A stretch of DNA of 64,000 nucleotides from Euwallacea fornicatus. Taxonomy: Eukaryota; Arthropoda; Insecta; Coleoptera; Curculionidae. The position numbers and the translations under genes are program-made. Numbering within the stretch: the stretch's first letter is position 1; every line of letters starts with the position of its first letter. The notes beneath the pieces were generated by a model, which was not told the DNA's origin, made no database searches, and saw nothing but the letters and a program-made list of their open reading frames with translations. The DNA lies in assembly GCF_040115645.1 (NCBI RefSeq), contig NC_089562.1, forward strand, positions 3,410,001 to 3,474,000, read 5' to 3'. Shown here piece after piece: positions 51,001 through 63,600 of the stretch.

Positions 51001-51017
51001 TTATTGCTAATGTTCAC
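33096..51017 (-). CDS. LanB2: Laminin subunit gamma-1 (Drosophila LanB2 orthologue)
   Basis: CDS complement(join(33096..33437, 33549..34262, 34321..34603, 34656..34870, 34923..35134, 35188..35384, 35434..35722, 36044..36346, 36401..36610, 36660..36888, 36945..37110, 37163..37328, 37605..37852, 39551..39812, 44582..44891, 45274..45457, 45620..45737, 46809..47076, 50853..51017)), 1626 aa, in frame, family length ~1610-1640. Secreted gamma chain of the laminin heterotrimer in basement membranes. Order: signal peptide (MSFLCWVLWTFVPIFSA), LN polymerisation domain (about 45-285; TNTCGDEGPQEYC), EGF-like LE repeats (about 285-530), laminin IV domain (about 530-705), more LE repeats to ~1040, then CPDCYNLV and a long coiled coil to the end. 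LPEGCF near the C-terminus carries the Cys that pairs with the beta chain. The nidogen-binding heptad is NIDLNAI (36126-36146). Start choice: Met at 51017, or at 50990/50987, all giving the same signal peptide core. Confidence 0.97.
37853..39550. other. LanB2 intron 6
   Basis: 1698 bp between the exons ending at 37852 and 39551. Short open frames occur (for example 38464-38766 and 39031-39258) but show no family features or codon bias. I see no identifiable element. Confidence 0.45.
39813..44581. other. LanB2 intron 5
   Basis: 4769 bp, the largest intron of the gene. It holds several short open frames, none recognisable. Around 40659 and 40796 there are CAGGGTGTT- and TAGGGTGTT-type sequences like the ends of small DNA transposons, but I could not match them as a pair. 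Confidence 0.45.
46223..46585. mobile_element. hAT-type MITE in LanB2 intron 2
   Basis: A 363-bp element with short inverted ends: left TAGGGATGG, right CCATCCCTA. It is flanked by a perfect 8-bp target-site duplication GTCGAGAT (46215-46222 and 46586-46593), the hallmark of the hAT superfamily. No coding capacity. ATATATCGATA-type sequence occurs inside both ends. The intact duplication implies a fairly recent insertion. Confidence 0.9.
47077..50852. other. LanB2 intron 1
   Basis: 3776 bp between the signal-peptide exon and the first LN exon. No coding exon or repeat that I can support. Confidence 0.5.
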
Positions 51018-54000
51018 GTTTTAGCATGATGTATAGATAAATTGATGATGGTCAGCAAAAATCTAAATCGGGCACTGTTGAAATTTGCAATAAATTCTTC
51101 GAATTGCAAAATTTGAGTCACGAACAGTCTTCACTGTCACCCATTGGCTTTGGCACAAATCTAAACTTAGCCAACCTTCGAAGGTCCTATTTTTGACTTA
51201 AAAGCCCCAAATCGAGACTTGAGCGCGCCGATTTTATTATACCGAGTGTTGCATGCCTCGAGAGCCCGCTTTAAACCAGAGACAACTTTAAACTGATCTC
51301 TTCGGTTGCCGGTGCAGCGTGTCCAGATGCGATGCAGGCGAGAATGAACGTGAAGATTAGAATGGTACTTTGCGTCTTTTTGGTCCTTTCTGCGGGAAGT
51401 ACTCCGAGTGCTGTGCAGTGGCGTGCATCTTTATCGCATCTGATGAAGCATGCCACTAAATAAAATTCCTTATACCCAACGTGTTCATGTAATAATATTT
51501 TTTCTTTAATATGGAATGTCAGCTAGCTATTTGTTGCGCCACTGCACACTGCTCAACGAATTTAAGAAAACTGTAATAAGTCAAGTTTTTTTCAAATTTT
51601 TAATTTTTAGTTACAACAATGGTCACAAATGGTCGAATTCATTTGCGGCTAGTAATCTAAAATTAGGATCATATTTGGGCATTATTTCTTCCATATTCGT
51701 AATTGATAATCTTCGGGTCATAAGTAGTGTTTCTGCTATTTATCTTTCTCCGACTTAAGTGGTAGACCTAAGTTAAATAAGACTTTTCTTAAACTTGGCA
51801 GTCTTAGTATAGTTTTAAATATTTTAAATTTTACGTAGACAGTAGCGTACGGTAATCGCGTTTGAAACTATGAGAAGGTGCTTTCTCCGTAACCGTATCA
51901 AAAAGAGAGAAAGTTTTAAATGTTTATAACGGTCAACATGTACGATCTACGCCTATGATTTTTGCGTCAAACGACCACGCAAGTATTGTGTAAAACCATA
52001 AAAATTTACAGTTGATTTGCCAAAAATGCAGTGGCATACGGCAACCGCATTGCACAGCATGATAAAACTTGCTATGTCAATGATTTTTGGGCCAAACGAC
52101 CTTCAAGCGTTGCGTTAAACCAGCAAGATTTACAATTTTTTGTTTGGTAAAGAAACAGTGGCGTTTCGTATTCCAAGTCATGAGAGGACACCTACGAGAA
52201 ACTATCTTAATTTTTAGAGAATTTTGTCAACATACAACAAATTTAAAGTAAATTTTTCCTGTTTCTTTAAAATCCTGAACCACTGTGCGCTGCCGAGAAG
52301 GAAAAATTGAATTGAAAAGTCATAAAGGAAAAGATCAAAATGACCGATAAAGGTGTAATATTGTTCCGCTATCTATCCTATCATCACGGCCTTTCAGATA
52401 TCGTTCGTGGTCAGCGTATCAGATTACGACTTTTGCCCGTATACAGTTTCCCATTACAGTAGCTTACATCACCGATAAAGTAGTAGAATTTCTATTATTC
52501 CCAGGATGTAATGAATGTTTGAAAAACTAGGATTTTAGTACGCCACTGTTATCATATTCTAATCTTCAGTTTGGGCATGTGGTATCGACATAATAACGTA
52601 ATAAGGGTCCTAAAATACAGAGGCCACCAATCATGAAATTAAGCGCGCATCTTTACAATATGCTAAGAAGTTGTAAGCCATTAAACGTGACCATAAGGCA
52701 TTTGTGTCGGTTGGAAGAATACAAGAGAGTTGGATAATGGTTTAGAGAATGACCATAAAATTTAATAAGAAAAGCAGTCATCATTTTTAGTATGGAAATA
52801 CACATGCAAAACCCTAATTGTTTTTTTTTATCTGGAATGGAAATCCGCATTCTAAATACACTTAAATACATTAGTTCCTTTGCTTTTGGACATGCGAATT
52901 GTAGAAAATTGATGAGTTCGCTAGAGGTCCAAAAGTCTCACATAAATTAATTAAAAATTGAAGCAAATATTTTTGATAAAAGTGCTGTAAAAGTCCATGG
53001 GGATGAAGTCAGGCAAATCAGCAAGCCACTTTAATTGCAAATATATCAATAACTGTTAAGTAATGGACATGTGTCTTGAAATATATTCAGAATTTCTTAA
53101 AGAAAGCAAAAATTTCATAACATATATGAAGTTCCGTATGAAAAAAATGAAAAAGTATATTTATCTACTACATAAATAACCCTCTAAACATGTCGGTTAC
53201 GTCAAAAACTACACAATTAAAAACAATATTGGACGTGTTCCAGCATTTTCAGAGAAAATATTTCTTTCAATTTTTAAGGAATTTATGCGCGACTCTTTTT
53301 CCTTTATGTATAGTTCCAGTCATGTGTTTGTTATGTGTATACAGTCACTTTAATCCATAAATACTAAAAGCAGGAATGTCAATCATTTCTCAGACTTTTA
53401 GCGTTTTTGGAAGCTCGAAAAATTACTAGTTTAATTGAACTTTCCTGAAGCGATGTTCAATCTTAATTACACGAACGGCTTGCTCGTGATGAGTGAGAGT
53501 GATAAAATCCCTTACCCACCCTTAATACCTAATTGACACCGGCTTCTTTTTAAAGTCTGTAAGGGCACCTGCCTATAGCTATATTTGAGGGAAGTAAAGA
53601 GGTTCTCGTGAAATTTCTCCATGGGAGAGGTTTTAGTAAAATACGCTTCTAAAGTTTTCACAACGCAGTGAGCCGGATTTGAATTAAAATAAGGTACACA
53701 AAGTATCGGATTTGCCTTTGAAAACCTGAACGTTTTAATCTTAACGTTAATTAAAATGTCATAACCACCTTGAGTTTGAATGGTATTTTCTACTGCTATT
53801 AGTGAAAGGGTTTGAACTTTATGAGCCCTTGAAATAGCTAAAAGGGGTCATCAATTTACAGGGTAGCAACTTGGGACACGACGTATCATGGGGGATAAGG
53901 TTCCCTAATAAGTTAAAATACTTTCGGATTTCAAGTATAATCGCAACGTTACGGATAATCGCATCCCTTTGAAAAATCACTTAATTAGAATTTGAATTTA

Positions 54001-54680
54001 ATTCTGCAGGAAAGTTTTTTAAATTGCCTTCTGGACTTGTTGCTGCAACAGGTAACTTTCTATTTATTTAGGATAATGCTGGCACTTGAACAATTATATA
54101 CAATATTCCATAGTAAGGTATACATGTGTAATATTTGTTCACAAGAAAATGCGTTTTTACTGTGTAATATTATTATTATTATTCTCATACTTCTTCATCG
54201 TATTTTTACTCGTTCAATTAATTTATCAAATTTAGGAGTAATTGACAACTAATAAGCACTTTAATTTAATAACTTTTAATGAATTTGTGAGTCAAAATAA
54301 TAACGTTCCATTCAAGAACAGGCAATATTAATGCAGACTTTAGAAAATTGAGCATACGTGGGATAATAACATACAAATTACAAAATTTGCATTAAAATTC
54401 GTAGAGTTTTATAATCATTGGGACAACGGCTCGACAGTTCAGTGCTATGATGATGATTTAGTTATCAGTGACACTTAATTAAAATCCTGACTCCTTTGCT
54501 GTTAAGATACTACAAACACCATTTTAAAATGTAGGAATTTATTCCAATAAAACAAGCAGCTCTTGATATAGTGGTGAATATTCGTAACTTGAACCTCTAA
54601 TATAATTTAATTTTATTGTTAACATCAAACACAAATAAATTTATTAACTTTCTTAAAGTAAAAACATGTAAAGCTTTTAA
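51018..54680. other. Intergenic: LanB2 5' flank and Tmc 3' flank
   Basis: 3.66 kb with the LanB2 promoter side on the left and the Tmc 3' UTR on the right (both genes on -). AATAAA on the minus strand at 54640-54645 and 54612-54617 are likely Tmc poly(A) signals. I recognise no gene in between. Confidence 0.5.
54640..54645 (-). terminator. Tmc: Tmc poly(A) signal
   Basis: AATAAA on the minus strand, 36 nt past the stop codon; a second lies at 54612-54617. Confidence 0.5.
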
Positions 54681-57600
54681 CTATTGTTTATACGAAGAAC
54701 TAGATTCTATTTGACTCCTGCTGCTGCTCTTTATACCACCACTTAGTTGCAGCTTATCATTCTCGAGGTTCTCTCCATTACCTTCCGACACACTTCCAGG
54801 ACTATTCTCTTCGATCTCCATTTCTCCATTCCCATCAAAATCCTCATCTTCCTCGAAGAACGGAGCATTTAATATTGTATCTACACTGTTATCATCTCTT
54901 AACTCTGTTTCTTCGGACGTAGATTTGTCGTTTGAATCTTTATTTGCCTCCTCCATCTGGGAATTGATCAAATCAAAAACCATCCTCTTATTCGATTTAG
55001 TCTTCTCTAAGTCATTTCCAAAGTGAATTATAACATCCTCATCTATGGCATTTTCTTGTTTCTGCAAAAGACATTTTACTCTTGGCTGGAAACTTGTAGG
55101 TTCTTTGAACTTATTCACCATAGTTTTTTTTTTAATTGACATCGAATCTTCTTCATCACTTATTGAGGTTTGCTCTTTGAAAATAAACTTTCTTTTAGTG
55201 GTTTTCCTAATGGTTTCTACTGAAGCTTTGGACTCATCTTTCTCCAGTACGTTATCATCACTCAAAGTTTTACTAATAGTAATCACAGGAATGTTGTCGG
55301 ACCAAATGGATGACGAGGAATCTTGTCTTTGTGCAGGTTGGTCAATTATGGGCTCAACTTTCTCATCAAACACTCCTAGCTTTTTAGCTTCAATAATCGT
55401 CTTCAGAAATGAGTTCTCCTTTCTGGATGGCTGTTTGATGGCTTCAGATCTAGAACTCTTGCTTTTGGACTTAGGAGAAGGATCCCTGTGTACTGTGACG
55501 ACTTGCTGCAGAATGGAACTATCGTTTTCCGTATTATCTGAAAAATAGTATTAATTTTTACAGTGGTAAAGTTTGATAGGGGTTTTACCCTTCTGCTTGC
55601 TGGGCCTCATCATTAATGATGTTCTCATAACAACACTCTCTGAAGCTTCAGTTTTGATTATTGGTTTATGCCCTTGGACCGTATCGTAGGGCAAAGATTC
55701 ATGCTGTTCTGTATCGGTAGCATCCTGCTCTTCATCGGAAAGGGTGGGTTGTCTTAAGGCTTTTTTTATCAATTTGGTAAAAAATACTTTCCCTTTGTTC
55801 TCCACTTTATCATCATATTTCTCTTTCTGGCTTGGAATTACATCATCAGACTCCTGCCGAGTATCATCGTAACTACGAGTACTGGGGAGGTTTCTCAGCA
55901 CCTTTTTCCACTTATCAAATGGTGTTTGCTCTGTAGATTCCCCAGACCCTCCACGCCTTCTTCTCACCGCTAGTTGGAACATCTTGCGCCTCTCTTCAGT
56001 TCGTTCTCTCCTCAATTGCGCCTGGGTATCGTTTTTAAGAGTGAGGAGAAATAAAACTTTTTTCCTACCTTCAAATCGTTGTTGGCCTCCTTTAAAGCTT
56101 TTGTCAAAGACACCATGTAATAGATGATGAGTACTAAGAGCAGCAAAAGCGGTATGACAATGCTTGGAGAGGCTACATAATCTAAAACTCTACAAAGATC
56201 TGTTTTTCATGAAAAAGCTGCATGTGAAAAAGAAATTTAGAAGAATTACCTGTGCATCGATACGGGTATATTAGCTTTGATGGTCTTGGTAAAGATATGG
56301 AAGATTTTTTGGTACTCCGAGAAGGGTCCACAGTGAGAAGAGGGCTCGATCCAGACGATGGCGTACCCTACTGGAAGTACGCAGAGAAAAAGCATTACCA
56401 GTAGTAGTGCGTAGTAGAAGTTGTTCGATCTGGAATAGAGTAGGTATAGTAAATGGGACACGTAACTGAGTCTAATGAGGGACCTAGAGGCTCTGAAAAT
56501 GATCTCGTGAGGGACGTTGCAGGTGAGGACTGCCCAGGTACGTAGGTACATGAGGGCGTACAGTTTAATGACATTCAGCACTACTAGGCCTGGAGAGAAG
56601 AACATACCCATCCATACCATGCCTTGGTTGTTTACTGTGAAAAGAGTTAAAATCGTAGGGTCACCAGGGATACTCATGCGATTAGTCTAAGAAATATATT
56701 TACTGGGTAGTTGTCAGCTTGTTCCCTGACGATAATCTCGATCGAAGACGTTTTCTCTAAAAAACTTTCTTGAGACATATTTTAAAATTATCGTTGATAA
56801 CACAGGGTCGATTATGAGTTAATCGTATAATAAAGTGAAGATGTTTTAATGAATCACTCTGTATATTTAGCGGAATTTCTAAATTTTGCATATTTTCGAA
56901 ATTCCTTTAAATCACCAAAGATATTTTTAAAAATGTTCGACTCATTCGTGGGTACAGGTTGTCCCTTGACTAGAGATTTAGGAATTTCATCAGATTATCT
57001 AATTTGCAAGTAACATGATATTTTTCATTGCGAATAAAGTATTTTAAATTATTAATGGTTTTTGATTATGAAGGGGAAATAATCAGGCATTCCTAGAGAA
57101 TAAGTGAAAATATATTCGTTTATTTTCAAATTATATTCGGTTATTCCTTATCATCTGCTAATTTTCACGAGCTTTTGGGAGACTTTTAACATCTATTTTA
57201 ATTATTTTTGTGTCATTCATATTCCTTAATGCCCGGATTTTCCGAATATTTTTTAAGTTTTCCTAAAAACTTCCCATTTTTCACCCATCAGAAATATAAT
57301 GCCGTGGTTTCAGCTTAATTTTGCATAATAGACAAATACAACGCAAAGAAGGCTTTTTGACGTGAATGATGAAGCAATGAATATATGTACATAGTTATTA
57401 CGCAGGAAAATACTCTGTAATTTATTTTTTATTGATTCTATATACATATTTTTAGTGATAATATTCAAATTTGGGTAGACAAACACACGATATAAAAAGC
57501 AAAGCATGCGATTTCTGCTATACCTGGTTAATAGGAGCTCATACAAAAATTAAATAATTATTGCGCCGCAGTTTCCTTACTTTTCATATTTTTAAACGTA

Positions 57601-60600
57601 AATTTTGATAATCGCAAATTGTTGGACTTCAAATGAAATTATTTTTAAGAGGATTTTCCCCTTACACCATCACTTAATTGCGATCTTTCCTGCCAATCTG
57701 ACAGCTTTTCCAAACCCGGTCCAGTCAGGCATAGCTTCACTGGACTATGTGTGAAATCATGGCAATGCTTTCACTTACAAGAAGCATTGAGCAGATAATA
57801 AACCTACCTAAATGTAGAATATTCTCTGCTACCTTGAAGTCCCCATACTGAGGAAATTTTTTCTCCAAATCCCAGCACCAGCATCTATTCATAACTCTGA
57901 CGAAAATACCCCTGAAAGTGAGGAAATATTAACTTAGGCATTGCGAAACAGGGAATTTTCTGCATCAGAAAGTTGGATATTCTTTTAAAAGGGCTCTCGC
58001 CTCATGCATAATTCGTTTGCTTTAAATTAGAATACCTGAAAAGTTTTCAACAAGAAAGTTTGAATTTAAATTTGCAATTACGTACCTGAAGAAATCGATC
58101 ATAAGAATGGACAGTCCTGTCATTATCAAATCCATCACAGTCAGCTTAATTAACTCTTGGCCGAACATGGTTTCCCAGCAGTGGCTCCTGAGTTTAGCTT
58201 TCATGGTATAATTAAGGGGAACTGAGTTAATTGTTGGAGCTGCAGTGCTAGGGACAACCATAGCGACAGAAGTGGGGTTTGCGCAATAGATTTTGCAGTA
58301 ATCCTCGGTAGCTGCCTCAGTTGTGGGCATTTCATTGCTAATAGAAAGCTCTGAGGCGATGGTGGAAGCGACCTCATTATAGAGAGTTCTAATCTCGAAA
58401 TTAAATCTCTCATCTGGCTCAAATGTGGTTGTGACATCGAGCAGGGACAAAAGACTTGATTTGAAGGTGTCAAAATCATCAATGGTGGGTTCTGAGTAAT
58501 TACTATAAGAAGTTACGCTGTTGTTTTCTGACGGAGTATATGGAGTTGAGCTAAACCACGTGGAGTTTAAGTAACTTTCAAACATGTCGGTAACGTTCTC
58601 TGAAGAAATAGTTGATGGGAAAGTAGTCTCAAATGTTAGGGTGCCATTCTCATCAAAATCTGTCTCAGTGATGTTGTGGTATGTAAAAGTTTCCTTAGAT
58701 TCATAATAAGAAGACGTTGAAGGGATAAAGGTGCTATTAATCAAACTGGCCAAGGTATTTAGGGAAGGAGTGACCATAGTAGTGAGAGTACTGGCCAAGG
58801 TTGCTATATGAGTAGAATCAGTTGGGCTGACGATAAAGTTTTCACTGCATATGCAGGGAGCATTTGAAAAACTTAAATCAAAATAGCTGACTGAGGTGGT
58901 GCCTTGAGAGTTCTGTGTAGTGTAAAGTGCCACCTCAGTGGATTGATTTCTTTTATAGTCCTTGAATTGACTAGCATAAGTCATTTGCTGTAAAAATGTT
59001 TTGTTTTTACCAGATAAATCTATTCGAACTTATACTTAATTACCATATCGTCAATTTTGTCAAAAAGAGCGAATATGAGCGAGTAGAGATTCAAAAGATT
59101 CAGGAACATAATTCTGAAATATTGGCTATCAATACAATAGTTAGTTTTGCTATTTACCTACCTACCTTGCAAGCTGCAACCTCAGCTGCTTCCTCGGGTG
59201 ATATTGTTCGGCAAAACCCAGTACCTCAAACAACATAGGAAAAAAGAATGTAATCAAGGTCATGACAACGGTAATTTCATTCCTTCTCCAAACAGTACTG
59301 GTTGCTTCGGATTCTTGAGATCTTCTTACCACCACTATCACAGCGAAAGCAGAACAGGTGAGCAGTCCTAGAACTAGAGTGTTTACGAGCACTCGGAAAC
59401 AGATTACTTTCCAACTGGAACGAAATGTAAAGACATGAAGTTGAGATACATGCTGAAGAATATATTAGTTTGCTTTCATATCATAGTTCTGGTAACATAG
59501 TTAGCATGTTTTGGTTGAACTCAGATGTAGTTAATTCAAGTAGGGTGATGCTCTGTACTGTAGATTGTTTTAAAAAAACGTTTTACGTGAATGGAATTGG
59601 AGCAATTTTTGTACATGTTCGCGTGATACTTCTCCCGAAATATTAATGAAGAAGATTTTTAAAATTTCTGATAAATTTGAAGCAACCATTAAAAAGTGAA
59701 AATTTTTGGAAAGAAGAAGAAGAAGACAGATTGCAGCAACATCTGCAGTATAAGTTTTAATCCTAGAGACTAAGACTACAGATCTCATTGATGCTTTAAT
59801 TTGAGCCTTCGAGTCACTTCACGTTTACAGAAGCACACCGAAACGATTCAGTCGAAATAGGAATTTTAGAAGGGATAATTGACCTGCTTGGTAAGAAGAT
59901 TTGTCGGTATAGACAATTCTGTTTCTTAATCCTATAAAACATAAAAAAAGTTATTAACTCAGTTTCACGGAATAGCATTGTTCGAAAGATGCAAAAAAGG
60001 AGAATTGAGAAATACATAGTTAACATGGTCACCTAATGCGGTTCTGATGGGAAAATTATATGTCCAATTAACAAAATATACATAATCACTTATGAGGTCC
60101 TATTAAGCTCAAGATTATGAAATCCCCACTATGATAAAGTGTTACAGATCGAAAAGGAAGGAATCTTTAATGGCGTATGCAGATGAGATGATCATAATCG
60201 TACCGGCGATCCAACTGAAATTGGATGTAGGGTCAAATCAAAGGGAAGCAAGCCAAGTCTCTTTGATAAAACCCATGAATCTGGGTGTAGTCTTATCTAA
60301 GATTCAGCTAGTAGGCCTGATGTGGTGGCACACAGTTGGAGAAATTAATTTATAAATAGGAAAAAACAAGCAATCTCTCATAAAAAAAGTGAGTGTGAGA
60401 TATCTCGGGGTTGGATAGGAATATGTGCAAGATTGTTAATGTTTAGAAATAGTAAAAACATTACGTGGAAAGAGGAACGACTTAATATGAATTTTACCAA
60501 AGGCTTGGCGCTTCAGAGATTAAAAGCGAGCTGTTTTAGCAACCTGACTATAATCGATGGTATAGCAAGAATGTACAGGATGGACAAATGGATTATTATA

Positions 60601-63600
60601 GAGAATATTCTTGGAGAATTATTGAGATTGGCTTGTGCTTATGAAGATATTCCATCACATTTATTCAAATATTATTAAAATATTTTGAAATCAGACTGAA
60701 AGTAATTCTGGTCAATTCACCTAAGATGGGTATTATAACAACGTTATTGACGTTTTACGGCTCTTTGAGAACATTCTGGCAGGTATGTAAATTGGTTTAG
60801 AGTCAGAAGCGTGTCTTAGAATATTATTCAGATTTTATTTTAGAAGGATATATTTTTCAGAGTATTGTTGAGAGCAGAAAAGTGATGCCAAGCGAAATAA
60901 GGTTTGCCTTATATTGGAAATAATTTCTCAATGTGAAATTCAACTTTATCAGAATGCAACTGAGAATGTTTTCATTCGCTTATATTAAGAATTACAGTTT
61001 AAATATCGCCGCGATTATAATATCAAAATAAATAACAAGTTCGCAGGGGTTCACTTTAATAAGACATTCTCAGAATGTTGAACGTTGGAGTGTCATTGCC
61101 TTAAGTCGAACCATGCATCAACTAGGCAAAAAAGCAACTATGTCTGTGTCTAAAATAATTATAAATTACTTTCTTGACTCCCTCTTCTTCTCGGCTTCCT
61201 CCAAAAGAGCCTCTTTGAATCCCATCACAATAGAAGCGACTCTATTATGGGCAGTTTCAGCATTTCCCACCATATAGTCCCAAGCAGTGAACAGTTTCCA
61301 CGAAAAAATACATTCATCATCTTTTTCGGATCTCTTTGACATCCTGGAGTTTTCAGCCATTCTGTTAATACTCAAAGATAAAATTTGTGCCGAAAAGTAT
61401 TGAACTCTCACTTCCTCAAGGTGGCAAAGAAGCTGTAAGCATACACGACAAGGCCTGTGATAAAGTAAGCAAAAGGCAGGCGATATCCTCGTCCATGACT
61501 ACTGAACACCGAAGAGTCGTTGTAGTCTCTATTAGAGTACCAGCCATAAAACAGAGCTGAGTATTTGAAAACTCCCTCGAAGTCCCACAAAGTGAGGAAA
61601 TTAGTGGAGTTATATTTTTCTTCAGGGAGAACAGACTTGCGTTCTCTAATGGAAAGTGTATCTGCCTTATTCGATGTGATGATCTGGAAATTATGGTAAA
61701 CATAGACTTGCGGTTAATGTGTCTTACAAAGAAATGCATGTTAGTTATGGCAAACACAAGAATCTGGAGAACAATAGTGGCGGACTGGGCCCCCTTATCG
61801 CACGTCAGTTACGTAGAAACCAGGATACACACATCCGCAGTGGCTAAACAATAAGCATAAAAGCTTTTAGCATTGAAACGGTACTTTCATAACTATATAT
61901 TCTTCTTAGGCATGAATTTATAAGTGTTAGATGTATGTCAATCAACATGGTTTTAGTGCATTTACCAGGACACAACATGAGGGGTCAAATAGCCACCTAT
62001 GCGGGCTTGCAAATCTATGGAAAAATCATTGCAAAAGTCGTTAAGTGAGTGAGATGATGTGGAAAAGCTTTAACCTGCGCAAAAATTACGAATAATTACA
62101 AGCATGGGTTCAGCATGACCTCTACACGAATAGTTCCATATGGAGTTCTGGATCCAGGTGAGCTGGAACCTGTAAACGTTATTCATACAATGGGGGGAGG
62201 GGATGATTTCTTCAGTTGTATAAATGGATTTTTATTCTAAGGGAAGACATCCCGAATGCCAGACATGCCAAGTTATGCTTAATTCTCTTTGGTTTTCATC
62301 TTACTAAATTTCCTCAACACCAAATCGAAATACTGAAGCTTTTCGCCTGCCAGCAGGAGATTCCTATTAGTTGTAATGTGGATAAAGTCACTTAGCTACA
62401 TTCCATCCAGACAATCTTTATGAATGGGTCGAGATCGTGCGTTGAATTCGGAATGAACTCCAGGCTTGGCTCGACTCAGATAATGTTCGTTTATGGAGTT
62501 TGGCCTTTTGAAAAATTGCTGATAAGAGCGATTGTTAAATAAATGGCGTCGGTTAATCATTTCCGGGAACTGGAATTGATGCGAAATCTCAGAGACACAA
62601 AGATTGTTCGGCTATTTGTTTTCGCTAGCAGAGAGAATGTTGAAACCTTGGAGCTTTGCAAATTTAACTTTTCATGTAATTGCTATAAAAACCTTGGTAT
62701 TTGTGGGTAAAATTATGGTTTCTATGCATGTTTATCAAACTTCTATCATTACCAGTTAACTCATGGTTAAATTTGTACATGTCGGATTAAGTGAGTGCAC
62801 TCCGGACTTTCCCTAGATGGTCAAATGAATTGTAACCAATCATAACTCTTCGCGGTTAACGCACACTCACTGGATGTTTGTAAATTCGTGTAGTTTTTTC
62901 AACTTTAAAAATGTATGTTATTTCATTTGTGTTCAAATTTGCATAGATTTTGTTTCCTTAAATCGCTTTTTATTTTCTTTTTGAATTTTTCTCCAACTAA
63001 TTATATCCGTATTTTGATTTATCTTGCTTATGATTTTTTTTTTATTCTGAGTTTTTTTTTAATGTGAGCTATTCTATCAATTATTGGCATAATATTTCTA
63101 AAAATGTGCGAAGTTTCCTGTTTCACTATTTTTTATACTATTTTGAATATTCTTAATTGTGTATAATTTCCATAGTTTGTATTATAATCCCCCTTTTATC
63201 TCCCTTTCTACAATTTTTTCTCATTCCCTTGAAATCGCCTTGCTCTGAATATTCTCGGAGATTTTTATTTGAGAAATTTCTATTTTCTCTCAGACTTTTA
63301 CTTAAATCTGGCCATTTCCAAGGTTTGCCTTAGATCTGGACCGTGTGCATAAGAAACTCCACTTTTATTCTAGGATTTTTCATACAAAAACAGAATCCAT
63401 TACCAAGAACGACGCATCTGAAGCATTCCCTCCTATCCCATGAGAATTTTGGTCAATAAAACCTTCCTTCCAGGCATTTACTTATGAGAAACTAACTTGC
63501 AGCTTAAGCAATATGTTGAAACTAGGACGACATTAGAAAATAGCTACTTTCAATGAACTAATTTTTCATAAGTTTTTTCTTTTACGCCCACCTTTGTATC

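Noticed and set aside
51271..51456. 61-codon minus frame with a hydrophobic stretch ending GHAAPATEE, like a signal peptide, upstream of LanB2
   Set aside because: It cannot be joined sensibly to LanB2, whose first exon already has a signal peptide and matches the family at the CYD..PQ/RCIPEF junction. No second exon found; a chance frame is likely.
55045..55548. 167-codon open frame on + inside the TMC C-terminal exon
   Set aside because: Antisense shadow of a low-complexity Ser/Glu-rich coding exon; the minus frame is continuous with the TMC gene and has the family features upstream.
56246..56677. Single uninterrupted TMC exon including 56430-56483
   Set aside because: The frame is open throughout, but the family alignment loses 18 residues exactly between good splice-site positions, so I modelled an intron; kept as a finding.
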